A DNA stretch of 34,806 nt from an uncultured Campylobacter sp. (GCF_937997595.1 NZ_CALKTS010000058.1:1-34806), one strand, 5' to 3'. Positions 17,942 through 28,433 are shown, numbered from the stretch's first letter. Program-made: numbers and translations. Notes: a model not told the origin generated them from the letters alone.

Positions 17942-18205
17942 ATGAAATTTCAACCACTTGGCAAGCGCGTTCTAATCGAGCGCGAGGAGGAGACCAAAAA
18001 GACCGCTTCGGGCATCATCATCCCCGACAATGCTTCAAAAGAGAAGCCTTCGACCGGCAAAATCGTAGCCGTCGGCAGCGAATGTGAAGGCGTCAAAAAT
18101 GGCGATACCGTAGCGTTTGCAAAATACGCAGGCAGCGAGATTAGCTTAGATGATAAGAAATTTCTTATCTTAAATTTAGAAGACGTTTTAGGCATAATTA
18201 AATAA
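17942..18205 (+). CDS. groES: Co-chaperonin GroES
   Basis: The 87-residue co-chaperonin caps GroEL. Start ATG at 17942 follows AAAGGACTGAA; an in-frame upstream ATG lies inside the CIRCE region and is rejected. Landmarks are [14 protein letters not shown], the mobile loop [18 protein letters not shown] (about residues 17-34), GKIVAVG and the C-terminal LEDVLGIIK. It is followed after 12 nt by groEL in the classic operon, under HrcA control. Confidence 0.98.
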   Translation: MKFQPLGKRVLIEREEETKKTASGIIIPDNASKEKPSTGKIVAVGSECEGVKNGDTVAFAKYAGSEISLDDKKFLILNLEDVLGIIK

Positions 18206-19855
<1,650 letters not shown>

Positions 19856-20446
19856 TCCCATAGGAGCGTCATTCGGCGCTCCTATGCCATTGCAACGGCG
19901 TGGTGAGATTTTACGGTGCCCCCGCAATGCCTTTGCGGCGATGCTTTTGCTATGCGCCGTAAAATGAGATGTGCCGCGTTTTGGATATGTCTAAGGCGCG
20001 GCGATTTATTATGAATTAGCGATTAAGCGGTGTGATTTTTAGTCACTGCATGATCTTATAAATTTCGTATCTCACCGCAAATTTACGGTTTTGCCGCATT
20101 ATCCTTTAAAATTAAAAATTTTATCTGAGCTTACTTTTTACCTTAAATTCTGACTTGCCGCTCAAAATCTAAGCGCAGAATTCTAAAACTTTAAAATTTT
20201 CAACTATCCCACCTAAACGCTTACAAGATAAAATTTGCTGTGGCGTCATATTTTTAGTGTGATAAAATTCTATTGCCAAACAGAATTCTAGCTGCGGAAT
20301 TTTTGAAGTTTAGCCTTTATCCAGGTTTTTATTTGGCGATACGGCTTGGAATTAGAGCTGAAATTTAATAGCCTCACTCATTAAATTTAACGCGGCTTAA
20401 TCTAAGCTTTGCTAAATTTCGCCTAAAATCCATGGAAAGGAAAACG
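19856..20446. other. Intergenic region after groEL
   Basis: These 591 bp contain no ORF I can support. The start holds the groEL stem-loop and a predicted branched fold at 19908-19965 (outer stem ATTTTACGG/CCGTAAAAT, inner hairpin CCGCAA-TGCCT-TTGCGG). The remainder is AT-rich sequence with AAATTT-type strings and no promoter I would defend. Confidence 0.5.
19859..19886 (+). terminator. Stem-loop after groEL
   Basis: CATAGGAGCG and CGCTCCTATG form a perfect 10-bp stem with an 8-nt loop, 3 nt after the stop codon. No T-tract follows, so it may stabilise the 3' end or terminate inefficiently. Confidence 0.55.
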
Positions 20447-21484
20447 ATGAAAAATTTAGCTCGTATTTTTTTAATTGCGTTCATTTTGGCGAGCTTTTCT
20501 GGCACTTTTGCCGCGCAGCAAAGCCACAAATCTAAAATTTCATCTCAAAATCTGCGAGCTAAAGATCATTCGAGTAAAAATACCTCGGCAAAATCTCCTG
20601 CCGAGCCGCTTGCTAAAAAACCTACAAATGCTAAAAGTCTTTCAAATTCCAAGCTCACAAAAAATACGCGTGCATCTAGGAATTCCGCTAAAAATTTCAC
20701 GCAAAAAAGTGCGAAAAATTTTACTAAAAATCCTGGGCAAAATTCCGCATCGCATCCTGTGAGAAATAAAGCATCTAGGCTCCCAGCCAATCAATCAAGC
20801 AGCCAGAATGAAGCTAGTAAGAGTCTAGTCGCGACGCTGATGCGTTTGCCAAAGACCCGTATCTATGAGGACGAGGCGCCAAGCGCTCGCGATACGGAGC
20901 AAACTTACAGAGGCGCAGATATGCGGAGAAGCGTAAGCGCGCAAACTCACGGAGGCGCGGATGAGCAGACTGGCAAAATCGTAGACGCACAAGCTCGCAA
21001 ATTAATGACGGCTCGAATTGCACAGCCGCAAGCTCGCCACGGCTATAGTGCAACTCGTTCTGGCGCTATGGAGCATACAGCTGCATCTCATTCGAGTGCC
21101 ACGAAGTATACGGCTCGTCAAAATGCCCGCGCGCCCTATCTTCCCACATCTGCTCGCTCTAGCCGTGCGATAGGGCGCCCTAGCGGTAGCGCGCTTAGTA
21201 AGATGTCGTCGCCAAAGCGGGGTAATGCGCTAGGGCAAGGTGCTGCGATGCGTTATGATGAGCGTTGGGCGAAGCCCGCTCCACAGCCTTACGAGCCTGC
21301 GCCTGAGACCGAGAAAAAGCGCGGGCTGATATTTTCGTCGCAGTGGGGCCCCACCGCGCCTAAAAGTAAGTGGCAGCAGCACGAAGCCCCGACGGATGAC
21401 GCTTCGTCGCGCAATGAGTCGGTGATGGATATGCTGCAGGACAAGATGAGCAGGGTCAAGGTGAATATGGAGCTAGTGCGCTAG
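20447..21484 (+). CDS. Secreted basic low-complexity protein
   Basis: The protein is 345 residues from ATG at 20447, behind GGAAAGGAAAACG; an in-frame ATG five codons upstream is less likely. A Sec signal peptide (MKNLARIFLIAFILASFSGTFA, about 22 residues) ends at AQQ. Residues about 25-125 are Lys/Ser/Asn/Ala-rich with recurring K-N-x and S-A-K motifs. Residues 125-270 are Ala/Arg/Ser/Tyr-rich. The last ~60 residues are more ordinary: KRGLIFSSQWGP, then an acidic-amphipathic helix ending in KVNMELVR. No catalytic motif is visible. The composition suggests a disordered periplasmic or surface protein, perhaps binding anionic polymers; this is inference only. Confidence 0.7.
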   Translation: MKNLARIFLIAFILASFSGTFAAQQSHKSKISSQNLRAKDHSSKNTSAKSPAEPLAKKPTNAKSLSNSKLTKNTRASRNSAKNFTQKSAKNFTKNPGQNSASHPVRNKASRLPANQSSSQNEASKSLVATLMRLPKTRIYEDEAPSARDTEQTYRGADMRRSVSAQTHGGADEQTGKIVDAQARKLMTARIAQPQARHGYSATRSGAMEHTAASHSSATKYTARQNARAPYLPTSARSSRAIGRPSGSALSKMSSPKRGNALGQGAAMRYDERWAKPAPQPYEPAPETEKKRGLIFSSQWGPTAPKSKWQQHEAPTDDASSRNESVMDMLQDKMSRVKVNMELVR

Positions 21485-22116
21485 CCTAGGCGGCACGCCG
21501 GCGCAATTTATATGCGTAGGCGGTTTAAATTTTGCTGCCTCTATAAGATCGCGATACTGGCGCGGTGTGCAAAACACGAACGGCTGACGTTTTTTTCGGC
21601 TTTGCCGCCGTGCGAAACAATGCCCTAATGCTGCAATTAAAGATAGAATGTTCATATTTCATCTACTTGCTTTGAATTTCACGGCTGCATGCCGCGCTGC
21701 TAGGATAAACCATACTGCACTCGTTTTGCGCGAGTGAGCGCTGCGACGATACTGTGGGTAAAATTTCGCGGAAATTTCAAAAGCTTAATTTTGTAATTTT
21801 ATGTCGCAGGACTTCGCTTGCCTGCTAAGTTTGCGGAATTTTGCTTGGCTACGTGGTTTATTAAATTTCGCTTGCCATCAAAATTTTGTAGAGTTTCGCT
21901 TGTTGCTGGAATTTTTAGAATTTTATTAGATGGCGGAATTTTATAGACTTTATTCGCTCAAATTTCGCGGCGAAATGAAATTTTTTGCAAGCGTAAAAGT
22001 AAAATTTAGCGAGTGAAATTTTGCAGGCAAAATTCTACGGCGGCTGGCAAACGCGAATTATTAAATTTTAACCCCGTTTTGAATAAAATAGCGCAAAAAA
22101 TTCTAAAGGCTTAAAT
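21485..22116. other. 632-bp gap before ispG
   Basis: I see no supported gene. A small hairpin CACTCG/CGAGTG lies near 21719-21737. Between about 21810 and 21960 the sequence TTCGCTTG recurs three times (21813, 21867, 21895) amid GGAATTTT strings, a degenerate and irregularly spaced repeat. The ispG promoter is at the end. Confidence 0.5.
22084..22089 (+). promoter_or_regulatory. -10 box of ispG
   Basis: TAAAAT in TTGAATAAAATAGCGC, 28 nt before the start codon; AAAGG near 22105 is the ribosome-binding site. Confidence 0.45.
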
Positions 22117-23184
22117 TTGAAAAATCGCTATCCGACCCGCCAAATCTCTGTCGGCTCCGTCAAAATCGGCGGCGGCGCGCCCATCTCCGTGCAGTCGATG
22201 AGCTTTTCTAAAACGAAGGATGTGGAGGGCACGCTAGAGCAGATAAACCGCCTGTATTTCGCGGGCTGCGACATCGTGCGCTGCGCGGTGCTTGATAAGC
22301 AGGATGCGGACGCGCTCGCGCGGATCAAAAAAAGCTCGCCGCTTCCCATCGTAGCGGACATCCATTTTAATTTTCGCTTGGCGCTGCAGGTCGCGGAGTT
22401 TGTCGATGCCATCCGCATCAATCCCGGCAATATCGGCGGCAAGGAGCGTATCAAAGAGGTCGTGCGCGCGTGCAAAGCTCGCAGCCTGCCTATCCGTATC
22501 GGCGTAAATTTGGGCTCTTTGGAGGAGCAGTTTGAGCAAAAATACGGCCGCAGCGTGGAGGCGATGGTGCAAAGCGCGCTGTATAACGCCGCGCTGCTGC
22601 AGGATGAGGACTTTAGCGACATTGCGATCTCGCTTAAAACTTCGGATGCGCCGAGCACGGTGGCTGCGTATCGCGCGCTGCGCCCGCTATGCGAGTATCC
22701 TTTTCATCTGGGCGTGACTGAGGCGGGGACGAAATTTCACGCGAGCATCAAGAGCGCGATCGCGCTTGGTACGCTTCTAATGGAGGGGATCGGCGATACG
22801 ATGCGCGTGAGCATCACGGGCGAGCTTGAGGAGGAGATCCGCGTCGCGCGCGCGATCCTACAGGACGCGGGCGTGCAAAAAAGCGGGGTCAATATCATCT
22901 CGTGCCCTACCTGCGGGCGTTTGCAAAGCGACCTGCTAAGCGCGATCAAAATCGTCGAAGAAAAAACTGCGCATATCAAAACGCCGCTAAATATCAGCGT
23001 CATGGGCTGCGTCGTAAATGCGATCGGCGAGGCGAAGGGCGCGGACGTGGCGATCGCGTTCGGCAACGGGCGCGGCATCGTGATGCGCCACGGCGAGGTG
23101 GTCGCTAAACTCGATGAGAGCAAGCTTGTGGAGCGGTTTTTGCAAGAGGTCGAGGACGAGGTGCGGGCTCGCGAAGGAGCGTGA
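22117..23184 (+). CDS. ispG: 4-hydroxy-3-methylbut-2-enyl diphosphate synthase
   Basis: IspG (GcpE) converts MEcPP to HMBPP in the non-mevalonate isoprenoid pathway, using a [4Fe-4S] cluster. It has 355 residues. The TTG start gives the conserved N-terminus [16 protein letters not shown] directly. The TIM-barrel part includes [22 protein letters not shown] and INPGNIG. The cluster ligands are Cys263 and Cys266 (SCPTCGR), Cys298 ([10 protein letters not shown]) and Glu305, with the same 35-residue spacing as in E. coli. The length is normal for the bacterial short form. It is followed by the 1-kb repeat-rich gap, so it is probably the end of a transcript. Confidence 0.97.
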   Translation: MKNRYPTRQISVGSVKIGGGAPISVQSMSFSKTKDVEGTLEQINRLYFAGCDIVRCAVLDKQDADALARIKKSSPLPIVADIHFNFRLALQVAEFVDAIRINPGNIGGKERIKEVVRACKARSLPIRIGVNLGSLEEQFEQKYGRSVEAMVQSALYNAALLQDEDFSDIAISLKTSDAPSTVAAYRALRPLCEYPFHLGVTEAGTKFHASIKSAIALGTLLMEGIGDTMRVSITGELEEEIRVARAILQDAGVQKSGVNIISCPTCGRLQSDLLSAIKIVEEKTAHIKTPLNISVMGCVVNAIGEAKGADVAIAFGNGRGIVMRHGEVVAKLDESKLVERFLQEVEDEVRAREGA

Positions 23185-24229
23185 GAGCTGCGGAGCGTCT
23201 AGCCGGTTAAAGCGGTTAAAAGCCGCTACGGCGCGCGGCTCAGCCTCGCGGCTCGGCGTTTCAGCGCGCTGGACTCACTGCGGTTCGTTTAGGCTCATCA
23301 ATACAGCGTGTCTTGGCGTAAAATTTTAAAATTTAATTCTGAGGCAGCGCTTTTAAATTTGAGTCTTTGGGAATGCGGCTTGGAATTCCGGATTTAAATT
23401 TTAACTCTGGAATTTTGTTTTTAAATTTTGGGTTTGAAATTTTAACTTTGCAATTCGCTGTGAAATTTTATTTTAAAATTTGAGCCTCGCGATTCGGTGC
23501 TAAATTTGCGGCGTGAAATTTCGATACGTAAAATTTTAAACCATAGAGCTCAGCGGCGTAAAATTTCAAGGCACGGCGCGGGAGTCGGGCCGCATTAAAT
23601 TTAGCGTGACGGACGCACCGTTTGCGAAACAGCGAGCGAGCGTTAAATTTAAATGCCGCGGCATTTGGCTCATTGTTTAAGGCATTTGAAAAATTTCAGA
23701 TCGCGACGCTCGGTTTAAGTTTAGAAAGGTTCGCTCGCCGCAGCTCGGGCGCAAAATTTAATGCCCGAGCCGGGGGCGCTAAATTTTAATAGGCGGGCTT
23801 AAAATTTTAAAAAATTCTAAGCCCTAGCGAAATTTCAAGCTCTATGAAATTTCAAAATTTTAAATCCGCCGCGGCAGCCTTTGGACGCAGTCTCAAATCG
23901 CCGCGGTGTGTGCGGCATAAGAGCGTAGCGGCTTAAAATCGCGTGGCTTTCGGAAGCATTAAGTTTCAAAAGCGCCGCGGTTTCAAAATCGCGCGAGCTT
24001 TCAAGATCGCAAGCTGTTTGATCTAGCGAGGTTTTGGGTTGCTAGGCTCCGAGCCTTGCGGGCTTTTGGAGGCGCGAAATTTTCAAAGCCGCGATAGTTC
24101 CAAGGCCGCTACGAGCGTTCAAAGCCGCATCGGTTTTCAAAAGCGCCGAACCGGGGCTGCGGATTAAATTTACGATTTTATAGAGCTTAAAATTTAGACG
24201 CGCAAAAGCGCGCGAAACGAGGGGAAGCG
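23185..24229. repeat. 1-kb gene-free region of degenerate short repeats
   Basis: No ORF here is credible. The first two thirds are packed with AAATTT, AAATTTT and TAAAATTTTAAA strings every 20-40 bp, separated by GC-rich words. From about 23890 to 24150 a second theme appears: TTTCAAAATCGCG or TTCAAAGCCGC-like words recur about nine times at irregular spacing (near 23892, 23932, 23967, 23984, 24000, 24080, 24098, 24118 and 24135). It does not match tmRNA, RNase P or SRP RNA landmarks that I know. The dnaB ribosome-binding site GAGGGGAAGCG closes the region. Confidence 0.55.
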
Positions 24230-26287
24230 ATGGCAACGAAGCAGAATGTGCCTGCAAATTTATACGATCTGGATATGGAGCGCGCGATTTTAAGCTCGCT
24301 TTTGCAAAACGAGGACGCATACGGCGAGCTGAGCGAGATAATCTCGGTCGGCGATTTTTTCTACAAGCCGCACGCCGATATCTACGAGGCGATCGTCAAA
24401 TGTTCCTCGCACAATGAGCCGATCGCGCCGAGTTTCGTTAAAAAATGGCTAGCCGAGCGCTACGACGATGGCGCATTTACCGAGGTCGTAGCCACTAGCG
24501 GCGTGGTCGATGCCCCAAAATACGCGCTCGAGCTGCGCGAAAAATCGATCAAGCGCTCGCTAATCAAGGTCGCGCACGAGATCCCTTCGATGGTAAACGA
24601 AGCCGTGCGCAGCAAAGACACCGCCGATAAAATCAGCTCTAAAATTTACGAGCTCATCGACGAGGAGCGCCACGGCGGCATCAAAAAATCGCACGAGATC
24701 ATCGCCGACGTGGTAGAGGAGCTGAAACGCCAAAAGGCGCTCGCAGGCTCGGAGCTCGTGGGGCTGGATACCGGCTTTCGCTTCTTAAACGACTGCACGA
24801 AGGGGCTAAAGCCGGGCGAGCTCATCATAATCGCCGCCCGCCCCGGCATGGGCAAGACCGCTTTTGCGTTAAATTTGATGATGAAAACGCTGCAAAGCGG
24901 CAAGGGCGTCGTATTTTTCTCGCTCGAGATGCCCTCCGTGCAGCTGATGTATCGCATACTAAGCGCGCTTAGCTCGATCCCGCTAAGCGACATAATGAGC
25001 GCCAAGCTCAGCGACGACGACTGGACGCGCTTCAACGACGCTTGCGATGCGGTGCTAAATATGCCGCTTTTCGTCTATGACAGCGGCTACGTGAACATCC
25101 ACCAAGTCCGCACCCAGCTGCGCAAGCTCAAATCCGCAGACGCCAATATCGAGCTTTGTGTGATCGATTACATCGGACTTATGACGAGCACGAGCAACTA
25201 CTCCGAGCGCCACCTGCAAATCGCCGAAATTTCACGCGGGCTCAAGCTCTTAGCGCGCGAGCTAAACATCCCGATCATCGCGCTATCGCAGCTAAACCGC
25301 TCGCTCGAGGCGCGCTCGAACAAACGCCCGATGCTAAGCGATCTGCGCGAAAGCGGCGCGATCGAGCAGGACGCCGACATCATACTTTTCGTCTATCGCG
25401 ACGAGGTTTATAAAGAGCAGATGGAGCGCGAGCGCATTTCGCGGCTGGAGGCCGAGGGCAAGGACGCGGGCGAACCCGTGTTTAGGCGCAACGACTATCA
25501 GGAAAAAGCCGAAATCATCGTCGGCAAAAACCGCTCGGGCGAGGCGGGCAGGACGATCGAGGTGGGCTTTCAGGGCAGATTTACCCGCTTCGTCGATACG
25601 AGTTTCGGCGGCGAGCCCAGCGAGAGCGCGATCTTTAATGAAAACGACAATCTCGACTACGTCTCGCAGCTGCAAGATCAGGGCTTTGAGGAGCCCGCTG
25701 CGGCGCGCCTAGATATGCCGAATACAGATGCGGCGCAGAATTTGCAACAGAATTTAGCGCAAAGCTTTAACGGCGCGGAGAGTTTTAACGAAGCGCAAAA
25801 TAGTGTCATAAGTTTAAACGAAAGTTCTGCTGGTGCTCGAAATTCCGGGGTAAATATCGATTTTGACGAGATGCCTAGCTTCGGCCAAAGCAGCGGGCAG
25901 GACGGCGAGGAGATAGACGGCGAGTCTAAATTTAGCGCAGAGCATGGTTTGGCAGAGGCGCAGCGCGCACCGCAAAAGCAAGAATTTAAGGGGCAAAATT
26001 TAGATGATGCAAGAGCGGGCAGTGTCGCACCAGAAACAAAAAGCGCACATAAAAATTTAGCGGGCATTCCGCGAGGCGTAAAAGACACATCGCAAGGCTC
26101 AAATAACGCACGGCAAGAGGACGCTGCGTGTTTTGAAAGAGGCGAGTGCGATGAGCCGCCTTTTGAACCGCAAGAGGACGAGGCAAAATTTAAACCCGCG
26201 CCGCCTTTAAATATCGAAGAGATGGGTATTCCAAAGATCAATGAGGCAAACAGGCTCGATGACGACGACGCGCCGCTGGATCTGTGA
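24230..26287 (+). CDS. dnaB: Replicative DNA helicase DnaB with a long C-terminal tail
   Basis: DnaB is the hexameric 5'-3' helicase of the replication fork. The N-terminal domain (about residues 8-105) begins LYDLDMERAILSSLLQNED. The RecA-like core has Walker A GMGKT (Lys209), the FFSLEM segment, Walker B LCVIDYIGLM (about 305-314), ALSQLNRSLEARSNKRP and the arginine-finger region near VGKNRSGEAGRT. The core ends near residue 465, the normal full length of the family. A further ~220 residues (to 685) are Gln/Asn/Ser/Glu/Asp-rich and probably disordered, with acidic motifs IDFDEMPSF and DDDDAPLDL. The 3' end overlaps the next gene. Confidence 0.97.
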   Translation: MATKQNVPANLYDLDMERAILSSLLQNEDAYGELSEIISVGDFFYKPHADIYEAIVKCSSHNEPIAPSFVKKWLAERYDDGAFTEVVATSGVVDAPKYALELREKSIKRSLIKVAHEIPSMVNEAVRSKDTADKISSKIYELIDEERHGGIKKSHEIIADVVEELKRQKALAGSELVGLDTGFRFLNDCTKGLKPGELIIIAARPGMGKTAFALNLMMKTLQSGKGVVFFSLEMPSVQLMYRILSALSSIPLSDIMSAKLSDDDWTRFNDACDAVLNMPLFVYDSGYVNIHQVRTQLRKLKSADANIELCVIDYIGLMTSTSNYSERHLQIAEISRGLKLLARELNIPIIALSQLNRSLEARSNKRPMLSDLRESGAIEQDADIILFVYRDEVYKEQMERERISRLEAEGKDAGEPVFRRNDYQEKAEIIVGKNRSGEAGRTIEVGFQGRFTRFVDTSFGGEPSESAIFNENDNLDYVSQLQDQGFEEPAAARLDMPNTDAAQNLQQNLAQSFNGAESFNEAQNSVISLNESSAGARNSGVNIDFDEMPSFGQSSGQDGEEIDGESKFSAEHGLAEAQRAPQKQEFKGQNLDDARAGSVAPETKSAHKNLAGIPRGVKDTSQGSNNARQEDAACFERGECDEPPFEPQEDEAKFKPAPPLNIEEMGIPKINEANRLDDDDAPLDL

Positions 26288-28433
26288 AATAGCGCTTAGG
26301 CTCGCGCTGATCGTTAGCGTTTTTTGTTTCGCACTTTACGCGCAGGATTTCAGTGACGCAGGCTTTTGCGCGCTGGCGGCGTTTTGGGCTTATGCGTTAT
26401 TTCAGGTGCTATTTAGCTTTTTTTACGAGGCGAAGCAGCGCGCCAATGCGGCGCTATTTCGCAGCAGCGGGACTTTGATTAAAATTTTTAGGGGTAGGCT
26501 CATAAGCGGGGTTTTTGCCTTCGCGGGCGCGATCCTCTTAAGTGCCACTTTGGCGCTAGGCATAGCGGATCTGCGCGGCGCGGAGCTATTCGCGACGCTC
26601 GCGGCACTGCCTGCAGCTCTTGCTCTGATGCGCCTGGCGGTGCTGAAGCTCAGTCTAAAAGAGATTAAAAATCCCAGAATTTTATCGCTCAAACTTAGTA
26701 TTTTGCTGCTCGCCGCGCTTGCCGTAGCGGTAAATTTCGCTATAAATTTAGCCTATTTGCGGTTTGCGGACGGCGCAGATACTACCGCGCACTCTCAAAA
26801 TTCCGCGATAAATTTTACTCCGCCCGTCAGCGCTACCGCATCCGTGGGAAATTTCGCGACAAATGACGCTTCTGCGCCCGTCGGAAATTTAGCAGCAGAT
26901 AATACCTCTAAATCCGCTAAAAATTCCGTCGCGAACAACGTCGCCATAGTTATCGAAAATTCCGAGGCCGATAATGCCGTCAAGTCCGTGCCGGACGCTG
27001 TCAAAAATCCTACCGCTTCGCCCGTAAATTTTAAAGCGGATTCTGTCAGGGCGGTGCACGCCTCGGCTGCAAATTCCAAGGCAAATACCGCTGCCGTACC
27101 GCAAATCAACGCTAAAAATTCTACGACTAGCTCCGCCGCAGCGCAAAATTTAAATTTAGCTCCAAGTCCCGCCGCACCGAGCATGGCCGCCGACAGTTCC
27201 GCTAAAAATTCCGCGACAAGCTCCGCATCAATCCCTGAAATTTTTGAAATTTTAAAATCTACCGCGCCGCAAGCGCACTTCAAATCCGCCCTGCTAAATG
27301 AAATTTACGCTTTGAAATTTTATAAAAACGCGCTGTTTGATCTGGCGCTGTCGCAGAGCCCTAGTGCGCTGAAAATCGCTCTTTTGTTTCTGATCTGCGC
27401 GGGCGATTTCCTCTTTTACTGCGCGATTTTGCATCTTTGCGCCTTCGTGCTTTTTGCGCCGCGAGCCACGTCCGCGCCCAAAATAGGGCGCTTTAGCGGC
27501 ACGATCTTCGCGCTTGCCTACGTCACGCTGTGTTTGATCTGCGCCGCGCAGACGCGCACGGTAGGCAGCGGAGCGGAGGGCGCACATCCTAAAAGCGCGG
27601 TCGAGACGAGCGTGCAGATCGTGCTGCAAAGCGGCGAGCGGCTGATCTTAAGCGCGCGCGAGGCGGACGTTCTAAGAGGCGAGCTAAACGCCACGCGCTT
27701 CGCCGCGGAGGCAAACGCCGCATCCGCGCTGAATAGCTACATCGACGCCGTTTACGACGAGGGCGCGAGGCTTAGCGCGCAGAAAATGGCGGATTTCAAT
27801 TACTCGTTTCTAAGCGATTATCTGGTGCTGTGGCACGGCGTGTGGGACGATGACGCGGGGGCGTATCTGAATGAGAAATTTGCGGGCTTCGTAAGCGAGA
27901 GCTTCCCGAAAGATTTTGGCGAAAACATCGCTAAAATCGCTGCGGCAAACGTCAAAAATTATGAGAGCTCGCTGAATTTTACGCTCAAAAAATATGGTGC
28001 GAAAATTGATCTTAACGTCACGCAGAGCTTCAGCCTAAAAAGCAAGGCGTATCGCGCGAGCGGGACGGGGCTGGGGGCGCTGGGCGGCGTGCTGGGCGCA
28101 AAGCTGATAAGCAAGAGCCTCGCTAAAACTGCGGCTAAAACGGGCGCGAAAACCCTTACCAAGGCGGGCGCCAGCGCGACTAGCGGTAGCGCGGGGCTCG
28201 TGTGCGGCCCGGGCGCGGTGGTATGCGTGCCTGCGTTTGCCGTAGCTACGTGGTTTGGGCTGGATTTTGCGTTTGCCAAGGGCGACGAGGCGCTCAATCG
28301 AGAGGAGTTTGAAGCTGCGATCGTGCGCGATATGATGGCGGCGAAAGAGGAGCTAAAGCGCGCACTGGCGGAGGATTTCAACGCGACGATAGATGAAATT
28401 TCGAGTGAAATTTTAAATTTAGATGGGAAGTAG
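26259..28433 (+). CDS. Large multi-spanning membrane protein of unknown function
   Basis: The protein is 724 residues from ATG at 26259; an in-frame ATG at 26241 would add six residues, and both starts lie inside dnaB. Five hydrophobic segments fall in residues ~10-157. An Asn/Ser/Ala/Lys-rich low-complexity linker (about 165-325) follows, then two more segments (~375-432) and a soluble, mostly helical region (~440-605). A Gly/Ala/Lys-rich hydrophobic stretch (~610-685) includes GLGALGGVLGAKL and VCGPGAVVCVPAFAVATWFGLDFAF, followed by NREEFEAAIV and an amphipathic helix. The Gly-zipper-like end recalls membrane-inserting helices. No family is recognised. Translation is probably coupled to dnaB. 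Confidence 0.75.
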   Translation: MTTTRRWICEIALRLALIVSVFCFALYAQDFSDAGFCALAAFWAYALFQVLFSFFYEAKQRANAALFRSSGTLIKIFRGRLISGVFAFAGAILLSATLALGIADLRGAELFATLAALPAALALMRLAVLKLSLKEIKNPRILSLKLSILLLAALAVAVNFAINLAYLRFADGADTTAHSQNSAINFTPPVSATASVGNFATNDASAPVGNLAADNTSKSAKNSVANNVAIVIENSEADNAVKSVPDAVKNPTASPVNFKADSVRAVHASAANSKANTAAVPQINAKNSTTSSAAAQNLNLAPSPAAPSMAADSSAKNSATSSASIPEIFEILKSTAPQAHFKSALLNEIYALKFYKNALFDLALSQSPSALKIALLFLICAGDFLFYCAILHLCAFVLFAPRATSAPKIGRFSGTIFALAYVTLCLICAAQTRTVGSGAEGAHPKSAVETSVQIVLQSGERLILSAREADVLRGELNATRFAAEANAASALNSYIDAVYDEGARLSAQKMADFNYSFLSDYLVLWHGVWDDDAGAYLNEKFAGFVSESFPKDFGENIAKIAAANVKNYESSLNFTLKKYGAKIDLNVTQSFSLKSKAYRASGTGLGALGGVLGAKLISKSLAKTAAKTGAKTLTKAGASATSGSAGLVCGPGAVVCVPAFAVATWFGLDFAFAKGDEALNREEFEAAIVRDMMAAKEELKRALAEDFNATIDEISSEILNLDGK

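Noticed and set aside
21810..21960. Possible repeat array based on TTCGCTTG
   Set aside because: There are only three copies with unequal spacing and diverged flanks, too weak to call an element.
22128..22658. 176-codon open frame antisense to ispG
   Set aside because: ispG is certain from its cluster ligands; the antisense frame is a codon-bias shadow with no recognisable motif.
23890..24150. CRISPR-like repeat array
   Set aside because: The recurring words are short (about 12 bp), variable, and irregularly spaced by 16-80 bp. No cas gene is in the window.
23185..24229. Structural RNA gene (RNase P RNA, tmRNA, SRP RNA) in the large gap
   Set aside because: I looked for the conserved landmark strings of each and a tRNA-like end and found none.
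24042..24320. 92-codon minus-strand frame spanning the end of the gap and the dnaB start
   Set aside because: It overlaps the well-defined dnaB N-terminus, and the Arg/Leu/Ala-rich product has no motif.
25678..26241. 187-codon minus-strand frame opposite the dnaB tail
   Set aside because: I considered whether the tail could really be a gene on the other strand. The dnaB frame continues without interruption and ends in a sensible acidic tail, while the antisense product is Cys/Ser/Phe-rich without motifs.
26795..27283. 162-codon minus-strand frame opposite the low-complexity linker
   Set aside because: It mirrors the repeated plus-strand word and yields an Ala/Glu/Phe repeat; there is no start signal.
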